Assembly (NCBI GenBank): GCA_001579985.1
Contig: LRSR01000512.1
Coordinates: forward strand, 1-40,875
Direction of reading: 5' to 3'
From: Hypsibius dujardini
Lineage: Eukaryota > Tardigrada > Eutardigrada > Parachela > Hypsibiidae
DNA: 40,875 nucleotides
Shown here: one piece after another, positions 21,658-32,816 of the stretch
Numbering within the stretch: the stretch's first letter is position 1
Layout of the letters: every line of letters starts with the position of its first letter
Position numbers and translations under genes: made by a program
The notes under the pieces: model-generated
The model's database searches: none
Told to the model about the DNA's origin: nothing
The model's input: only the letters and a program-made list of their open reading frames with translations

Positions 21658-24575
21658 ATGGCTGAATTATTCAAAATACATCCCCAGCCACCTGGTTTGT
21701 TCTTCTATGCGACTCATGTCATATTGGAAGACCAGCAGGGCACGCATTCTCAACCAATTCCTTTAATGCCAAAGGATGACAATGACACCGATATCCCCTT
21801 CATGAACCTTTTCCGATATGGCATGTATAAATTTCGGAGGATCGTATACTCGAACGGCTCGGCTGAGCGTGGCATATTTGTCATAGGCATGTTTGAATGC
21901 GACGAAATACTCGAGGTTGTAAAAGCCAAGATGAAAGGCTTGATGAAGATTCAACACACGACCTTGGTCGAATATATTGGTTTCGCTATCCAGGATTCGC
22001 ATGATAGTTCTTTCAACAGAAGGTGGATCGAGATTGGAGTCCTCATGAAGGATTATGAATATGAATTTCAACTCAAATGTCTCTCGTCACCGACAACAAG
22101 TTCGTATTTTATATGTACTGCATATGTAATTTCCCTACATTTACTACCTGAAAAAAACTCTATTCACCATAGGGCCAGCTAAATGGCTTTCTCTGGGGGA
22201 CTTTGTTTTATTGAACAAGCTTCAAACCGATGAAATCTTGGCATATGCTTCCCTGTTGCTTGAAGCCTTATCCTTCCTTCACAATCAAACTCCTCCAATT
22301 GTTCTCGGTGGACTTCAAAGTGAAAGCGTCATGGTAGCTCCCCACAGTCCGCCCCACAGTCCGATGTTGAAAATTCACACTATATTCTCTACCTACATAA
22401 GTACGAGGTACCGGCAACATCCAATACCTTGGAACGGGTCTGATAGCTACATACACCCTGACGTAATTGAGTTATTATGGAACCGCGTGGCGTTAAACGG
22501 TGACCCCCTCACACACACCGGAAAAGATTTTGACTTTGATTTATTGGTACGAATACCATATGCTTGAAAAATTGCTTTCTTTATTGGCTTCAGCTACTCT
22601 CGTAGTGTGTGAGACCCAAAAGCATTGCTGCTATTTTACCCCTCCCTGTGACCTAATAGAAGCCTGGCTATTTTACCCCTCTTTGTATACATCACCAGGG
22701 GCCCGAATCCCGTCCCTGCTATTTTATCCTTCCCATGCAGTCCGTTCGTCTTTCTGTCAATCCGTTGTCTGTCCGTCGTCCGTCTGTTCGTGTCCGCCCG
22801 TCCGTGGGTCAATCATCCGTTATCCGTTCAGCCGTTGCCCGTTGTTCGACCATTTGTCCGACAATGGACGGATGGACAACGAACAGACGGACGTATAGGA
22901 ACAAACGGACAATTGACGAACAATATGGGAAGGATAGAATAACAGTGGCGCAAATCGGGCCCCTCGTGATGTATACAGAGAGGGGTAAAATAGTCAGGCT
23001 TCTATAGAGTCCTAGGCGTAATAAAATAGCCGGGGTGCTATTGGGCCCAAAAAGGAGGGGGGAAAATAGCCACTTCGTTTTTGGCTTTATGCCATTTGAA
23101 TCAAAAAGTAAGATGTCGCTTGTCTTCTTTGCATAGGATTATTGCCATGCAGACATTTGGAGCTTAGGTTGCATCGTCCTAGATATTGTCACTCAAGGCA
23201 ACCTAAGACATGTTTACAAGAACGGTATACTCCTTGACAAATCTCTCTCCCCGGACGACTTTTGTAAAGCAATGATCAACGGAGGAAGTCCTGATATACC
23301 TGGCGGGACGCATTCCGTGATAAGACAGCTCTGTGAACGATGCTTCGAGCGGGACGTCAAATACCGACTGAGCTCTCAAGAGCTCCTGATGTTTCTTCGG
23401 ACAGAAATAAGGTATCGAGTCAAAGGGCAGGCGGCTGAACCTCCAACACCATATTTCGAGTACAAAAGTGCAGTTGAAGACGAGGACGAGGACGAGGATG
23501 AGCCAAGTCGTGGGGAATATTGCCATAATGCCTACCTGGGTTGGGCAGAGCCGATTGGACGCGGTGGCTTTGCCGATGTATATTCAATTAAAATCACCAA
23601 CAATAATGACCCATCTGCAATCACGTTCAAGTACGGTAAAGACCTCCTGGCGTTAAAGGTATTAAGAAACAGCAGGTTAAACAATGAAAAACGGGTTGTT
23701 TTACGGTCCCTCGATCATTCCAATGTTGTGAAGTACGTAGCTTTTGGCCGGCTGCCGATAGCATTGATTTTTTCATTGCCATCATTGAACCCGCAAACTG
23801 CGATCCTTATGGAGTATTACGCAGGTTTGTGAATCCTTGCACCGTTTCCTTCAGACCATCTTTTTGGAATATCTAGCGTAACAGTGGTTTTCAAATGATA
23901 CACACAGGTGGAAACCTTAACACTTATTCTTCTAACGGGGACCACACGGAAAACGAATTGATGCAGATTTTGCAACAAGTTGCAGATGGACTGCAATATC
24001 TTCACACTCATCTTTTCCATGGCGATCTGAAGGGTGAGAATATTTTTTTAACGGCCGACCAAAAGCACTGCAAGATCGGAGATCTGGAAAACCACCATTT
24101 GCTGGTGGATAAAAAAACCATCACCGGTGGATTCCGTGCAAAACAAGGCACTCTAAGGCATATGTCGCCGGAGATGTTGCATTATACTTTCGGAGACGAT
24201 CCCCCACCTAAAACTGACATCGGAAGGGCCAGCGATATTTGGAGTTTCGGCTGTACGGTTTTGGAGTTGTTTGACAAAGGCAAGGTGGAGTACAAAACAA
24301 AAGACGGCACCGGTATCCCCTTGGAATGTTTTAATCCTGCACAACAGCACAGTACAGACGTTGTTCATCCAGACAAGCAATTCGCAAAATTCGTAGCGCA
24401 TGGAGCCTATCCAGACTTGTCCACGCCAGGTGCTCAACGGATGAGCGTTGCTTTCAGATGTATCGTTGAGAGGTGTTTTTTAAGAACCGCAATTGACAGG
24501 CCAAGCTCTGCGGATCTTTATGAATTCATCACGGCGGAACTCATAATCATTTGTTGTTCATTTATCTACATATGA
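21658..24575 (+). CDS. Kinase gene D: pseudokinase-kinase protein with altered C-terminus
   Basis: Exons are 21658-22099, 22173-22546, 23137-23824 and 23908-24575, giving about 723 residues. The N-terminal pseudokinase has LGGLQSESVMV in the catalytic-loop place and a duplicated PHSPPHSP segment after it. The linker carries an expanded acidic run (EDEDEDEDE). The second kinase reads IGRGGFADVY, LALKVL, HSNVVKYVAFG, MEYYAGGNL, HGDLKGEN, GDLEN, MSPE and DIWSFGC, so the catalytic Asp and Lys are kept. The last residues (AELIIICCSFIYI) come from a deletion of about 400 bases that fused the end of the last exon to the downstream block. The normal TDKTNSQ tail is lost. Confidence 0.85.
22612..23050. 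repeat. Foldback palindrome in intron 2 of gene D
   Basis: The left arm begins GACCCAAAAGCATTGCTGC and the right arm ends GGTGCTATTGGGCCC. Inner CCGT-rich arm about 22740-22810; ACGG-rich arm about 22860-22915. Confidence 0.7.
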
Positions 24576-25040
24576 CTGTGTTGGTTTTTCAGCTTTTTTT
24601 ATTTTTCGACGGCTTTGGTTCAGTCTGCACTTGGATAAAACAGTCAACGCGTTTTCGGTTTTTACATCGACATTTTCGTTGAGCTCCTTGTCTGGTTTGT
24701 TTGGTCGTTGTTTTTCGTGGTCTCAATGTATTTAGTTGTACATTGGAATTGTTCGGGAGAGCTTCCTGTGGTAAAAACCGCAGTGGGCTGGTTTTCGTTT
24801 TTGTATTTCGAATGTTTTCCCCTCTGTATGAGGCTAGAAGAGAGGCGTTTTGTGTGTTCAAGAGAAGAACGTTTGCAGTACAGTTCTAGTTCTAGTTTAA
24901 ACTCTTTAATCTTTGTTAAGTGTAATTGTGGATGTCTAGCAGTACCATATAGCAGTAATAGTAGCAAACACTAATTTGTTGCATTTATTTACAGTTTCGT
25001 AGTTTTTATTGAATGTTTGCCGAAAACCGACGAGCTAGGC
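24576..25040. other. Spacer after gene D; repeated T/G-rich block
   Basis: A copy of the block at 8530-9050 (AACAGTCAACGCGTTTTCGG, GGAGAGCTTCCTGTGGTAAA, AGAAGAACGTTTGCAGTACA). The usual 3' flank of the kinase genes is missing because of the deletion at about 24542. No gene seen. Confidence 0.45.
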
Positions 25041-25043
25041 AAT

Positions 25044-25185
25044 CATTTACCGGAAATGCCATATCTGAAAGGTGTCATAAACGGACCAAAATACGACAAC
25101 GGGTATTAATGGTAGTGATTGATATACTGCCCTGTTCCCCGGAAGGCCTGATAGTGTCCTATAAGGTACAGAGAAAACGGGAACA
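25044..25185 (-). pseudogene. P-family exon-3 remnant
   Basis: It matches exon 3 of the family at nucleotide level (GCCATATCTGAAAGGTGTCA, then TACGACAACGGGTATTAATG and TGTTCCCCGGAAGGCCTG). The acceptor is changed to TTTTCTCTG as in P4. Exon 2 and exon 1 are absent; the sequence jumps directly into the AATAAATCGAT block at about 25225. Confidence 0.55.
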
Positions 25186-25221
25186 GCGAGAGATCATTTG
25201 CCCGTTTCAAACGAATGAATG

Positions 25222-26480
25222 AAGTTACTAGAAGCCTTCAGCCAAACTTAAAAATAAATCGATATTTAGTTTGTTAATTGTTGCGAGTGGAAAGTAAAAT
25301 AGTTGAAAACAAGTCTGAAAAAATAAAAACCCAAAACAGCGTTGCAGCAATAATCACAATTCGAACCGCGTTGGTGGCGCCACAGCTCTCTATTTATATA
25401 TTGATTTTCCCAGTGTCTTATTATCTTCGTCGGAAAATTGTCAATCTATTGTTCATAGTTTGCAAACGACTTCCAGTAAGTTAAAACTAATTATTTTGCT
25501 TTCTGGAAAATATTGGTTGAGACATAAAAGTTGACATTTATTGACGAATCAATCAACCAAGCCCGGGCTCTGAAACCGCAGGTGTGATTTTGGCGTAAAA
25601 ATCATGATACGAGGTAAACCATAAGTAATGTCACTTCATGTTTTACTCTTGGGTACGAGGCTCTTTTTTATTCTCCCGGCTTGCTAGCATAGATAGGGAA
25701 CTTGCACGTTAGCCTTTCAAGTGTTATCAATCTAGCTTTAAGAGTCTGGAAGATCTGATTTATTTTCGGAGATACACTTTTCAAAAATGGTATTGTTGCA
25801 TTTGACTGTCAGTTTTTGTGCACCACTAAACACATTTGGGAAATTCACAACGGCAAAAAAATCCAGATGTACTCAGTCTTACTAGTGAACTGACATCGAT
25901 TGTATCCAAGAAAAGCCCTACAAGGGAATTAAATTCTCCTGATTGACGTCAAGGTTCTCTTTGACTTCATTCAATCAATCAAAAATTAATCAGTCAATCA
26001 AGCTACACAACTAATGCTGCAAAGAATGCTCGCGGTGATGTTTGGTCATCTGCATGTTTCTTCTCTTCTGCTCAGTGAAAACACAAAATTTGTGCATTTC
26101 CTCATTCAGATCCTTGCATCCCTAAATTATTAGTGTGAGGTTAGATTTTTTTAATCAACAGGTATGCTTTATTAAATAAAAGAAGTTATGGTTCCGATTT
26201 CCTACGATCAAGTCAAACAAGCTTGACTCTATTAAAAATACTTTGACTCCTCGAGTTTTGATTAAATTGCTACAAAACCTTTTGGAATCAATAGGCGAGA
26301 GGTAGATGTTTATTAAAATGGCAAAGGATTAGGAAAAACTCATTTGGAGCCGGAATATGAACCAAGTGACATTACTAATGGTTTGCCCTTCGTATATAGA
26401 TACGTAATTGCGGGGGGAAACCACGCCGATTGGGAGGAAAACTCTCTTCCGTTCTTGTCCAACTTATAGTATATTGTTAA
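25222..26480. other. Spacer between D and E, partly unique
   Basis: Positions 25222-25530 are the AATAAATCGAT..TGGTGGCGCC repeat block. From about 25600 to 26400 the DNA is AT-rich and has no counterpart elsewhere in the window. It contains several CAATCAATCA motifs near 25970-26000 and one TGACGTCA. I see no exon. Confidence 0.4.
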
Positions 26481-26489
26481 GGATTTCAG

Positions 26490-26987
26490 TGTCAGTGCTA
26501 GGTCAACTTTGTTTGAACAGGCTGAAGGAGGGCTCCATTTTAGATCCAGACCTCGGGTCGACCCTAATGCTCGGTCTTTGTTGCTTCCTTGCCCTCAAAG
26601 CCCTATTTAAAAATTAACAAGAAATGTATGTGGATTCAGTGATCATGCGGACTTTTCGCACCAAAGTGTGCTTTCAAAATAGTTCAAGCTCGATCTATCG
26701 AGCTCAATGAAACACATTTTGTTGTTGGGATGGGCGGCAGACCCCAAGAACCGCGAGATGGGTGGCTTCGTGGTCCAATTTCCGAAAAGGTTGGCGGCCA
26801 CAAAGGCAGTTCGAGCACTGAAGGCATGCGACGGTTGCCTGTGAAAAACATTTATCCTATCCACTTGATAATTGGTGCAAAGATCAATAAATGTATTCCG
26901 TATAACTCTTTCATACATAATCGGTAGTTTTCCGGATTGAGTTTTCGTTCAATCACAGCAACACTTAACAGTGAAAATCGAACTTAT
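26490..26987. other. Upstream repeated block of kinase gene E
   Basis: A shortened and diverged copy of the block upstream of C, D and F (ATTTTAGATCCAGACCTCGG, GGTTGGCGGCCACAAAGGCA). It jumps at about 26925 directly to the GTTTTCGTTCAATCACAGC leader, so about 400 bases present upstream of D and F are missing. Confidence 0.5.
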
Positions 26988-29893
26988 ATGGCTGTATTTT
27001 TCAAAATACATCCCCAGCCACCTGGTCGGTTCTTCGATGCGACTCATTTCATATTGGAGAACCAGCAAGGCACGCACTTTCAACCAATTCCTTTAATGCC
27101 GATGGATGAAAATGACTTCGTTACCCTCTTCAGGCACCATGTTGGATATAGCACGCGTCAACTAAAATTTTGGAGGGTTGTAGACCCGAGAGGCTGGGCT
27201 GACCGTAGCATATTTGTCACATACAAGATTAACTGCGATGAATCACTGGAGGTTGTGAAAGTCGATATGAATGGCTTCTTGAGGAATCAACACACGACTT
27301 TGGTCGAATATATTGGTTTCGCTATCCAGGATTTGTATAAGGATCGTTTCAAAAGAAGGTGGATCGAGATTGGATTCCTCATGAAGGATTATGAACATGA
27401 ATTTCAACTCAAATGTCTCTCGTCACCGACAACAAGTTCGTATTTTATATATACTGCATATATAATTTTCCTACATTCACTACCTGAAAAAAAATCCGTT
27501 CACCATAGGTCCAGCTAAATGGCTTAATCTGGCGGACTTTGTTTTATTGAACAAGCTTCAGACCGATGAAATTTTCTTATATGCTTCCCTGATGCTTGAA
27601 GCCTTATCCTTCCTTCACAATCATACTCCTCCAATTGTTCTCGGTGGACTTAAAAGTGCAAGCGTCATGGTAGCTCCCCACAGTCCGCCCCACAGTCCGC
27701 CCCACAGTCCGATGTTGAAAATTCACACTATATTTTCTACCTGCATGGGTATGATGTCCTGGCAAAAATCAATATTTCGGATCAGGTCTGACTATAGATA
27801 CATGCACCCTGAACTAATTGAGTTAATGTATAACGGCGTGGCGTTAAACGGTGACCGCCTCACACACACCGGAAAAGACTTTGAATTGTATTTATTGGTA
27901 CGAATACAATCTGCATGAAAAATTGCATTCTTTATAGGCTTCAGCTCCTCCCTTGTAGTGTGGGGCCCAATAGCATCGCTGGTATTTTATCTATTTCTAT
28001 GATCCAGTAGAAGCCTGACTATTTTACCCCTACCTATATACATCACCAGCGGCCCAAATTGCGTCCCTGCTATTTTATGCTTCCCATGTTGTCTGTTCGT
28101 CTGTCTGTCAAGCCGTCTATCTGTGGGTCATTCATGCGCTATCCGTTCAGCCGTTGCCCGTTGTTCAACCTTTTATCCGACAATGGACGGATGGACAACG
28201 GACGGACCGACGAACAACAGATGGACAATGGACGGATGGACAACGGACAGACAACATGGGAAGGATAGATTAACAGTGACCCAAATTGGGCCCCTGGTAA
28301 TCTATACAGGGAGGGGTAAAATTGTCAGGCGGAGCAGAATCGCCGGGGTGCAATTGGGCCCCAAAAAGAAGGGAGGATAAATAGCCACTCCGTTTTTGGC
28401 TTTATGCCATTTGAATCGCAAACTAAGATCTCGCTTGTCTTCCCTGCGTAGGATTATTGCCATGCGGACAATTGGAGCTTAGGCTGCATCGTCCTAGATA
28501 TTGTCACTCAAGGCAACCTAAGACATGTTAACTAGAATGGGATACTGCTGGACAAATTTCTCGCCTCAGACAACTTTCTGAGAGCAGTGATCAACGGAGG
28601 AAGTCCGCATATACCTGGCGGGACACATCCCGTGATAAGACAGTTCTGTGAAGGATGCTTCGAGCGGGACGTCAAAGATCGACTGAGCTCTCACGTGCTC
28701 CTGCAGATTCTTCGGACAGAAATAAAGAATCGAGCCAAAGGGCAGGCGGCTGAACCTCCAATACCGTATTTCCTGTACGTAGATGCAATTGAGAACGAGC
28801 CAGGCTCTGAGGATTACCATAAGGCCTACCTGAATTGGGCAAGTTTTATTGGATGCGGCGGCTTTGCCGATGTATATTCAATTGAAATCACCAACAATAA
28901 GGACCCATCTGCTATCACCTTCAAGTACGGTAAAGACCTCTTGGCGTTAAAGGTACTAAAGAACAGCAGGTTGAACAATCACACATGGATTTTTTTTCGA
29001 TCACTCGATCATTCCAATATTGTGAAGTACGTAACATTTGGCCAACTGCCGATAGCACCGAATGCTTTATTGCCATCATTGAACCCGCAAACTGCGATCC
29101 TTATGGAATACTACGGAGGTTTGTGAATTCTTGCACCGCTTCCTTCAGACAATTTCCTTGAAATATCTAGCGTAACAGTGGTTTTCAAATAATACACACA
29201 GGTGGAAACCTTAACACTTATTCTTCTAACGGGTACCACACGGAGAACGAATTGATGCAGATTTTGCAACAAGTTGCAGACGGACTGCGATATCTCCACG
29301 GCTACGGCCGCATTGCCAGCAAAACTCCCCTTTTCCATGGCGATCTGAAGGGTGAGAATATTTTTTTAACGGCCGACCAAAAGCACTGCAAGATTGGAGA
29401 TCTGGAAAATCACCATTTGCTGGTGCACGAAAAAACCGTCACCGGTGGATTCCGTGCAAATCAAGGCACTCTAAGACATATGTCGCCGGAGATGTTGCAG
29501 TACACTTTTGGAGACGATTCCTCATCTGCAACTGGCATCGGAAGGGCCAGCAATATTTGGAGTTTCGGCTGTACGGTTTTGGAGTTGTTTGACAAAGGCA
29601 AGGTGGAGTACAGAACAGTGGACGGCACCGTCATTCCCTTGGAATGTCCTGCTCCTGCACAACTGCCCACTGCAGTTGTTGTTCATCAAGCGAAGCCGGA
29701 CAAGCAGTTTGCGAGATTCGTAGCAGATGGAGCCTATCCAGACTTGTCCACGCCAGGTGCTCAACGGAAGAGCAATTCTGTCATATGTGTAGTTGAGGGG
29801 TGCTTTTCAAGAACTGCTAATGCCAGGCCAAACTCTGCTGAACTTTATGAATCCATCACGGCGGTACTCAAAGATGAAAAAAATAGTCAGTAA
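26988..29893 (+). pseudogene. Kinase gene E: pseudokinase-kinase copy with in-frame stop
   Basis: Exons are 26988-27435, 27509-27897, 28452-29118 and 29202-29893, and would give about 731 residues. All splice sites are kept. In exon 3, AAC TAG AAT at 28530-28538 replaces the GAC AAG AAA of neighbours, putting a stop in the C-lobe of the first domain, before the whole second kinase. The second kinase is otherwise open (IGCGGFADVY, LALKVL, HGDLKGEN, GDLEN, MSPE). The invariant Asp of DxWSxG has become Asn (AAT at 29552-29554: ASNIWSFGC). The catalytic-loop neighbourhood (GYGRIASKTP) is like C, while the C-terminal third (VVVHQAKPDKQF, DEKNSQ) is like A. Likely a young pseudogene, unless TAG is a sequence error or read through. 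Confidence 0.8.
27962..28363. repeat. Foldback palindrome in intron 2 of gene E
   Basis: The left arm begins GGGGCCCAATAGCATCGC and the right arm ends GGTGCAATTGGGCCCC. The right inner arm carries repeated GGACGGATGGACAACGGAC units (28175-28255). The left CCGT arm is short. Confidence 0.7.
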
Positions 29894-30965
29894 CGTTGTC
29901 TGGACCGTCACAGACATCTTCGTACAAACTGCTAGGCCTAACGGTTGAGGCGCTATTCCACTAACTATACCCTCAGATCCGTAGCTTTCTATGTCGGAGT
30001 ATTCTTGTTGGGATTACCTGGAGGCTGAACACACTTCAGCTCCCACCCTACAAGCTTCCGATGGTAAAGCTACTTGCATGTTACTTGCACACTTTTGATT
30101 TGACGTATCATGAGCCGCAAGACTATATATGCTATAAAGTTTTAATTTCTTAAAGCAAAACCGGCCAAAATCTCGTCTCCTCACCCAAAGAGATAGACTG
30201 CATTCATTTGAAAAGTATATTTGAAAATTAAGACTGAAGTTTGACACAGTGGAAACTGAAAACGGGCGACAGACTGAATCAATCGAAGAACAACAACAAA
30301 TCTAGATTTCTGGGCAACAATATTCGCAATGCGTATATTGAGTTGATTGATCGATAAGTCAAACAACGTGTAGCCTTGTTTGTCAAACCACACCAAATCA
30401 AAAGTTTGCAAGTAACCTGCAAAGAGCTGTAGATCGGCTCATTCGTAACGGATGCTTCCCCTGTGGTGCCACTGGTTATGCCTTGTGTGTGTAGAGCAGA
30501 CATATATCTTTCTCCCGAATACTATGCAGCCGTTTCTCTGCTGAGCTCACGTTTCACACGAATGCTACCTAGGACCGTACTCTAGTCGGAATCGTACCTT
30601 GTGTTCGTTTTGTTCCTTGATCTTTTGCTGGTTGTTTTCCTTGGTTCGTTGGTTCGCACTTTTCTTGCGGCCAGAATTAATTGCAGTGGTTATTTTGTGT
30701 ATTTGATGTATTAGGTAATTAATTGCCATTTGTAGTGCGTTTATCCACATGTGACTGTGTTTTTTTTGTTCTTTCGCGGCTAGACCACTCGATTTGAAGT
30801 GAAACAGTGTTCTTTAGCTTTGTTCGTTTGGCGACGGCTTTGGTTCAATCTGCATTTGAATAAAACAGTCAACGCGTTTTCGGCTTTTACGCTGATCTCT
30901 TCGTTCGCCTTTGTTTGGTCGTTTGCAGTACAGTTCTTGTACTTTAAACTATCCGAGCCAGGCAA
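29894..30965. other. Spacer after gene E
   Basis: The first 170 bases are the 3' flank shared with gene A (ACCGCTAGG-type and GGCGCTATTCCAC). The TIR element 30067-30429 and then the repeated T/G-rich block (GGTTATTTTGTGTATTTGAT, AACAGTCAACGCGTTTTCGG) follow. No gene seen. Confidence 0.45.
30067..30429. mobile_element. Short TIR element downstream of gene E
   Basis: It has the same terminal inverted repeats as 3397-4066 (AAGCTACTTGCATGTTACTT on the left; CAGCTCTTTGCAGGTTACTT read from the right). The interior is shorter and mostly different. It occupies the same relative place in the spacer, so insertion predates the A/E split or the flank was copied. No transposase. Confidence 0.6.
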
Positions 30966-31490
30966 TTATTTACCGGAAATGCCGTATCTGAAGCGTGTCA
31001 TAAACGAACCACAGTACGACAACGGGTAGTAATGGTAGATTGATTGACAATGCTGCCTTGTCCCCCCAAAAGTCTGATAGTGTCCTGCAGAGTACCTAAA
31101 AACGGGAACAGAGAGAGATGACGTGCTCGTTTCAAACACAATTGTGTGCCGATCGTCTTTTCGTGGGAACAAAAAGGACACACCCCCAAGGACCGTTCCA
31201 TTTTGAGTCGAGATATGGCGTGTCGGGTGGCGGCTGAGCGAACTGATACGACGACCCCACTAGATATCCGGGAAAGGTGGTCATGAGACCCATTGTTGTA
31301 TTGAAAACAGGCGGTGGCCCTCCAAGAGCCACGGGAATGGGCGTGTTCGTCGGCGGGACAAACGAGTTGAACAGATCGTCGTGTGCGGATGCGGAGGTCA
31401 GTCCGTGACTGGTGAACGCACAGCCAGGAAGTGAGGCTCATCCAGAACCACAGAAATGTTCGCATGTATGGGAGTCGTAGTCGGTAGGAT
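30966..31490 (-). pseudogene. P-family copy P7, exons 2 and 3 nearly intact, 5' part missing
   Basis: Exon 3 (31095-30966) is open: YSAGHYQTFGGTRQ, then YHYYPLSYCGSFMTRFRYG and ISGK stop. Exon 2 (to 31184, donor GTGTGT) keeps LTSASAHDDLFNSFVPP, PIPVALGGPPPVF and FPGYLVGSSYQFAQPPPDTP with SKWNGPWG. Upstream of LTSAS the frame meets stops in all three readings where the basic LLRAKRQ segment should be. No signal-peptide exon was found. A 155-codon ORF in another frame begins MRTFLWFWMSLTSWL at 31465. Confidence 0.6.
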
Positions 31491-31495
31491 GAAGT

Positions 31496-32816
31496 TACTA
31501 GAAGCCTTCAGCAAACTTAAAAATAAATCGATATTTAATTTGAAAAATTGTTGCGAGTGCAAAAGAAAATAGTTGAAAACAAGTCCGAAAAAATATAAAC
31601 CCAAAACAGCGTTCCAGGAATAATCAGAATTCGAACCGTGTTGGTGGCGCCACTGCTCTCTTTTTGGATATAAGTTTTTTCCCAGTGTTTAATCTCGTCG
31701 GAAAGTTGTCAACCTATTGTTCATAGTTTGCAAACGACATCCAGTAAATTAAAAAAATACCTTTGCTTTCTGGAAAATATTGGTTGAGACAAAAAAAGTT
31801 GAAATTTATTGACGAATCAATCAAACAAGCCCGGGCTCAAAACACGAGGAAAATCTTTTCCTTCCATATTTTTTTTCTGAAACCGCAGATGTGATTTTGA
31901 TGTAAAAATCATGATATATAGAAAAGTAATTGCGGGGAGAAACCACGCCGATTGGGAGGGAAACTCTCCTCCGTTCTTGTCCATGTTATAGTATATTGTT
32001 AAGGATTTTAGACGTGTTGGTGCTAGATCAACTTCGTATGAGGAGGATGAGCCCAGGCTAAAGGTGAGCTCCCTTTTAGATCCAGACCTCGGGTCGCCCC
32101 TCATGCCCAGTCCTTGTTGCTTCCTTGCCTTCAAAGCCCTTATTGAAAAATTAACAAGAAATGTATGCGGATTCAGTGATCACGCGGACTTATCGCGCCA
32201 AAGTGTGGCTTCCATATACAGTACTTGAAGCTCGATCAAACATATTTTGTTGCTGGGACGGGCGGCAGACCCCAAGAACCGCGAGATAGGTGGCTTCGTG
32301 GTTCGATTTCCGAAAAGGTTGGCGGCTACAAAGGCAGTTCGAGCACTGAAGGCATGCAGCGGTTACCTGTGAAAAACGTTTATCTTATCCCTGATAATTG
32401 GCGCAAAAATCAATAAAGTATTCCGTATAACTCTTTCATAAATAATCGGTAGAGCGTTCCATTACCGATAAGGAAGTGTGAGCCAAACATTAGTCACAAA
32501 TCCAATTAGGTTCTTCTGATATGTGAGCTATCTTTCTGAGGAACTGCGAAGACAAATACGACTACTACTGTATAGAATATGTACTGGACAATGTACTGGA
32601 CAAAAATATTGCCATCAATAGCAGAGGTCCACGTGGAAATTGCAGCTTTAAATTGTAGCTTTGTTTAGACCTTACAGTGATGTGTTTCGGCAGATTTGGC
32701 CGAATTTGTACTTTCAGCAATGCTCACTAAATAGTTGAATCTGGAACAAAAACGGCCTTTCCGGATTGAGTTTTCGTTGAATCACAGCAACACTTAACAG
32801 TGACAATCGACCTACT
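31496..32816. other. Upstream repeated block of kinase gene F
   Basis: The AATAAATCGAT..TGGTGGCGCC block (31510-31790), a copy of the ATTTTAGATCCAG..GGCGGCTACAAAGG block (32070-32370) and the D-like leader (32515-32816) lie in the same order as upstream of D. No coding frame is conserved across copies. Confidence 0.5.
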
